From the NCBI GenBank assembly GCA_019423005.1, contig JAHZCF010000026.1, positions 1 through 9,254 on the forward strand: 9,254 bases of DNA, read 5' to 3'. This DNA comes from Haemophilus sp. Its GTDB lineage: Bacteria; Pseudomonadota; Gammaproteobacteria; Enterobacterales; Pasteurellaceae. The notes under the pieces were generated by a model. The model was not told the origin of the DNA, searched no databases, and saw nothing but the letters and a program-made list of their open reading frames with translations. Every line of letters starts with the position of its first letter. Position 1 is the first letter of the stretch. The position numbers and the translations under genes are program-made. This document shows, piece after piece, positions 6,321 through 9,254 of the stretch.

Positions 6321-7401
6321 ATGGCTGCAGCTCGGAGATCTTACCGGTATCTACTTGGAACAATTTTCCTTTTTCTACTTGCATTTCTTTGAGTTGCCCT
6401 TGAGTGATGGCAGTAACAAAGACCTGAGAACCACTTTGTTGCAAGCGTTCCGCAAGCAGGGCGCGTTTATGCTGATCCAACTCTGAGGCAAAGTCATCAA
6501 TTAGAAAGATACAATGGCGTTGTTTTTGAATCATTAAATGTTCACCTTGCGCTAAGCGTAGCGCACACATCAATAATTTCAATTGGCCACGAGAGAGTAC
6601 ATCTTCAACCGGTAATCCATTTGCTTTAAAACGGAAATCGGCTTTTTGTGGGCCAGAAACCGTATAGCCAATGGCTTTATCTCGCTCAAAGTTTTGCACC
6701 AGTAATTCGCTATATTCAGTCTCTTTCTCCCAGCCTTGATGAAAGCTAACAGTAATCTCTAATTCGGGTAAAAATAACTGGCAGGTTTTTTCGATCTCAG
6801 GACGTAAGGCTTCAGCATATTCAGCGCGCCAATCACTCACTTGGTGGGCTAGTTTGGCTAATTCAATATCCCATATTTTTATTGCAGAATAAGGCTGATT
6901 TTGACTGAGTGCGGCATTTCGTTGTTTTAATAAACGGTTTAAGGCAACCCAAGAGGAATGAAAGCTATTATGGTGGTGGAATAAACCCCAATCTAAAAAT
7001 GCACGTCGAAAACTTGGTCCACCATTTAGTAGGGTCAGCCCTTCAGGCGTAATTAATTGCATGGGTAAAAGGTGAGCGAGATCAGCAATTTTATTGCCGT
7101 CTTCACCGTTTATTTTCGCGATGGTATTACCTTGGCGAAGTTTTTGTAAGCCAACAGACCATTGATGCTGACTTTCTTGAATTTGGCCAAAAAGCGTGAA
7201 ATAAGGTTCGTCGTAAGAAATGATGCGATTTGCGACCGCACTTTTGAAAGATCGTCCATGTCCGAGATAAAAAATTGCTTCTAATAAGCTCGTTTTTCCG
7301 CTGCCGTTGTTGCCGATTAAAAAGTTAAAGCCGTGATCAAATTCAAGATCCACGGCATTTAAATTTCTAAATTTTTCAACAATTAAGCGGGAAATGGCCA
7401 T
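6319..7401 (-). CDS. recF: DNA replication and repair protein RecF
   Basis: SMC-like ATPase that acts with RecO and RecR to load RecA at single-strand gaps and stalled forks. The 360-residue protein, a usual RecF length, shows the Walker A motif GNNGSGKT (30-37) after the typical start MAISRLIVEKFRNL, the family segment QLITPEGLTLLNGGPSFRR (115-133), the ABC signature LSRGQ (269-273), Walker B CIFLIDD (297-303) and the D-loop SELD (306-309). It starts five bases after the dnaN stop with no evident Shine-Dalgarno sequence, so translation is probably coupled to dnaN. The stop lies within the T run of the nan-nag terminator. An uptake signal is embedded near residues 53-56. gyrB, which often follows recF in other gammaproteobacteria, is absent here. 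Confidence 0.97.
   Translation of the reverse strand: MAISRLIVEKFRNLNAVDLEFDHGFNFLIGNNGSGKTSLLEAIFYLGHGRSFKSAVANRIISYDEPYFTLFGQIQESQHQWSVGLQKLRQGNTIAKINGEDGNKIADLAHLLPMQLITPEGLTLLNGGPSFRRAFLDWGLFHHHNSFHSSWVALNRLLKQRNAALSQNQPYSAIKIWDIELAKLAHQVSDWRAEYAEALRPEIEKTCQLFLPELEITVSFHQGWEKETEYSELLVQNFERDKAIGYTVSGPQKADFRFKANGLPVEDVLSRGQLKLLMCALRLAQGEHLMIQKQRHCIFLIDDFASELDQHKRALLAERLQQSGSQVFVTAITQGQLKEMQVEKGKLFQVDTGKISELQP
7235..7243 (-). repeat. DNA uptake signal core, inside recF
   Basis: ACCGCACTT on the plus strand, hence AAGTGCGGT in the recF coding direction, again read as Ser-Ala-Val (within FKSAVANRI). Confidence 0.85.
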
Positions 7402-7406
7402 TATTT

Positions 7407-8507
7407 CTAGAGGCGCATTGGCATAATGACGTATTCTGCGCTTGCATCTTCGCTGTTTTCAATTAAGCAGCTTGATGATGCATCTGTGAGGCGGATACGT
7501 ACTTGTTGGCATTTTAAGGCATTCAATACGTCTAAAATGTAAGTCACATTAAAGCCCACTTCCATTTCTTCACCTTGATAATTTACATCCACGATTTCTT
7601 CTGCCACTTCGTGTTCAGGGTTAGATGCGGTAATTTTAAGTTGGTTTTCACTTAAGTTTAAACGCACGCTACGTACACGTTCATTTGAAAGGATAGAAGC
7701 ACGTACAAAAGCTTGTTTTAAAGTTTCCCAGTTTCCTTCCACGATATGAGTCGCATTACGTGGTAAGACTCTGCGGTAATCAGGGAAACGACCATCAATG
7801 AGTTTTGAGGTAAACACAATGTGGTTTAAGTGAATACGCAGATTATTAGTACCGATTTGCAAACGAGCAAGTTCGTCACTGCTTTCTAATAAGCGGTTTA
7901 GTTCTAATACCCCTTTACGAGGGAGAATAACTGAATGAGTTTGCAGATCTTGATCTAATTCGATCGTACAAACCGCAAGACGGTGACCGTCAGTTGCAAC
8001 AGTACGTAATAAATTACCTTCCGTTTCAAATTTCATGCCGTTTAAGAAATAGCGGGCATCCTGGTTTGCCATTGAAAATTGGGTTGCTTCAATTAAGCGA
8101 CGCAAGGTGCTTTGCGGTAAGGCAAAATCCACTTCAGATTGCCAATCCGTTAGATTTGGATATTCTTCAGCGGGCAGAGTAGTGAGATTAAACTTACTGC
8201 GACCAGATTCTACAATGGCGCGATCTTCTTCAAAGGTAACTGTAATTTCAAATTCATCTGATAGCGTGCGGCAAATATCTAAGAATTTTTTAGCTGGAAT
8301 AGTGAAAGCGCCATCAGCAGTTGAAGAAGAAAGTTGAGTATAGCTAGAAAGCTCAACTTCAAGGTCTGTACCTGTAATCGTTAAACGGTTATCTTCAATT
8401 TGTAATAACACGTTATTTAATACAGGAATATTCGGACGATTGCTTAATACGCCACAAACTTGCTGTAAGGGTTTTAGTAGATTTTCTCTTGAAATGCTAA
8501 ATTGCAT
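7407..8507 (-). CDS. dnaN: DNA polymerase III sliding clamp, beta subunit
   Basis: Forms the ring-shaped dimer that tethers DNA polymerase III to DNA. With the chosen start it is 366 residues, equal to E. coli DnaN, and aligns along its length: FSISRENLLKPLQQV at the start, LTGTDLE-like TITGTDLEVEL, IPAKKFLDICR, the clamp segment TVATDGHRLAVC, FTSKLIDGRFPDYRRVLP, and the C-terminal MPMRL that forms part of the partner-binding pocket. Two tandem ATG codons at 8510 and 8507 are possible; the second gives six-base spacing from AAGGAG (8514-8519) and the family length, the first adds one Met. That Shine-Dalgarno sequence overlaps the dnaA stop codon. The stop (7407) is five bases before recF, so dnaA-dnaN-recF is one operon. 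Confidence 0.97.
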   Translation of the reverse strand: MQFSISRENLLKPLQQVCGVLSNRPNIPVLNNVLLQIEDNRLTITGTDLEVELSSYTQLSSSTADGAFTIPAKKFLDICRTLSDEFEITVTFEEDRAIVESGRSKFNLTTLPAEEYPNLTDWQSEVDFALPQSTLRRLIEATQFSMANQDARYFLNGMKFETEGNLLRTVATDGHRLAVCTIELDQDLQTHSVILPRKGVLELNRLLESSDELARLQIGTNNLRIHLNHIVFTSKLIDGRFPDYRRVLPRNATHIVEGNWETLKQAFVRASILSNERVRSVRLNLSENQLKITASNPEHEVAEEIVDVNYQGEEMEVGFNVTYILDVLNALKCQQVRIRLTDASSSCLIENSEDASAEYVIMPMRL

Positions 8508-8517
8508 CATTGGCTCC

Positions 8518-9254
8518 TTATGCAGATAATGTGCGAATTAAATTCGCCCAATCTTCTTGAATACTGCTATCTTTTTCACGGAATTTTGGCACTTCACGGC
8601 AGGCATTTAAAACTGTCGTATGGTCGCGTTCAAAGGCACGGCCAATTTCCGGTAAGCTTTTATTGGTTAATTCTTTTGCTAACGCCATCGCAACTTGGCG
8701 TGGGCGGGTGACGGATCTTGCTCTGCTTTTTGATTTTAAATCAGCCACTTTAATTCGATAGTATTCTGCCACGACTTTCTGAATATTTTCAATGGTTACC
8801 AAACGTTCTTGTAAGGCAAGAATATCTTTTAATGTGTCACGCACAAAATCAATATCAATGTGACCACCTTTAAAGTCTTGCATCGCTTTCACACGGTTTA
8901 ATGCGCCTTCTAATTCACGAACATTGGTGCGTAAGCGTTGGGCAATAAAGAATGCCACTTCTTCTGGCAGCTCCATATTATGTTCTTCTGCTTTTTTCAG
9001 TAAAATTGCAACACGAGTTTCTAAATCAGGTGGTTCAATCGCAGTGGTTAAACCCCAGCCAAAACGAGATTTTAGGCGTTCTTCAATTTTCTCAATTTCT
9101 TTTGGATAGCGGTCAGAGGTCAAAATAATTTGACGGGCAGTTTCAAATAAACTATTGAAAATATGGAAAAATTCTTCTTGTGTTTTTTCTTTCTCTGCGA
9201 AGAATTGAATATCATCCACTAATAATGCATCAAGAGAACGATAGAATTTTTTGA
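8518..9254 (-). CDS. dnaA: Chromosomal replication initiator DnaA (C-terminal part, partial)
   Basis: The C-terminal 244 residues of DnaA, the AAA+ protein that binds DnaA boxes and melts the origin; the frame is open to the right edge, so the N-terminus and Walker A are outside. Fragment residues 1-18 read [18 protein letters not shown] and contain the Walker B motif. Then come sensor I ([11 protein letters not shown], about 43-53), the RLKSRFGWG box with its arginine-finger region, and sensor II ([12 protein letters not shown], about 110-121). Domain IV includes [18 protein letters not shown] and the DnaA signature helix [16 protein letters not shown]. The signature is one residue shorter than E. 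coli's GDAFGGRDHTTV. A GTG at 9219 opens a shorter frame but is internal, since coding similarity continues upstream. The stop lies seven bases before the first dnaN ATG. Confidence 0.97.
   Translation of the reverse strand, partial: KKFYRSLDALLVDDIQFFAEKEKTQEEFFHIFNSLFETARQIILTSDRYPKEIEKIEERLKSRFGWGLTTAIEPPDLETRVAILLKKAEEHNMELPEEVAFFIAQRLRTNVRELEGALNRVKAMQDFKGGHIDIDFVRDTLKDILALQERLVTIENIQKVVAEYYRIKVADLKSKSRARSVTRPRQVAMALAKELTNKSLPEIGRAFERDHTTVLNACREVPKFREKDSSIQEDWANLIRTLSA

Noticed and set aside
9217..9219. GTG as the start of a short DnaA-like gene
   Set aside because: The frame continues upstream to the window edge as [11 protein letters not shown], conserved DnaA sequence before the Walker B motif, so this is an internal valine codon of a truncated view of dnaA.

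Overview
The window looks like a chromosomal segment from a Pasteurellaceae bacterium of the Haemophilus/Aggregatibacter type. The DNA is AT-rich, the proteins resemble H. influenzae and E. coli families throughout, and the 9-bp Haemophilus-type DNA uptake core AAGTGCGGT (or its complement) occurs seven times in 9.25 kb, close to one per 1.3 kb. Species cannot be fixed from the sequence alone.

Layout. Positions 1-577 (minus) hold the first 192 codons of a GlcNAc phosphotransferase permease, nagE, cut by the left edge. A 217-bp divergent control region (578-794) carries two related palindromes, a CRP-like site and a good -10 box. From 795 to 6255 (plus) runs an amino-sugar operon: nanE, nanK, siaR (RpiR/SIS regulator), nanA, nagB, nagA. 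A hairpin with a short flanking mini-ORF lies between nanA and nagB. A terminator at 6287-6320 closes the operon. On the minus strand, and converging on it, is the replication operon dnaA-dnaN-recF: recF (6319-7401), dnaN (7407-8507) and the 3' part of dnaA (8518-9254), cut by the right edge.

How the genes work together. NanA splits N-acetylneuraminate into ManNAc and pyruvate, NanK phosphorylates ManNAc, and NanE epimerises ManNAc-6-P to GlcNAc-6-P. NagE would bring in external GlcNAc already as GlcNAc-6-P, so both sugars meet at NagA (deacetylation to GlcN-6-P) and NagB (deamination to fructose-6-P). The regulator encoded in the operon is the ortholog of H. influenzae SiaR, which is known to sense GlcN-6-P together with CRP.

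Most notable points. The divergent position that holds the sialic-acid TRAP transporter genes (siaPT) in H. influenzae is here taken by nagE. The intergenic region has two matching TGAA-N7-TTCA operators, one near each gene, with a CRP site between them. The sugar cluster lies directly beside dnaA-dnaN-recF. I see no mobile element, CRISPR array, tRNA or rRNA, and no wholly new system; the novelty is in regulation and gene arrangement.
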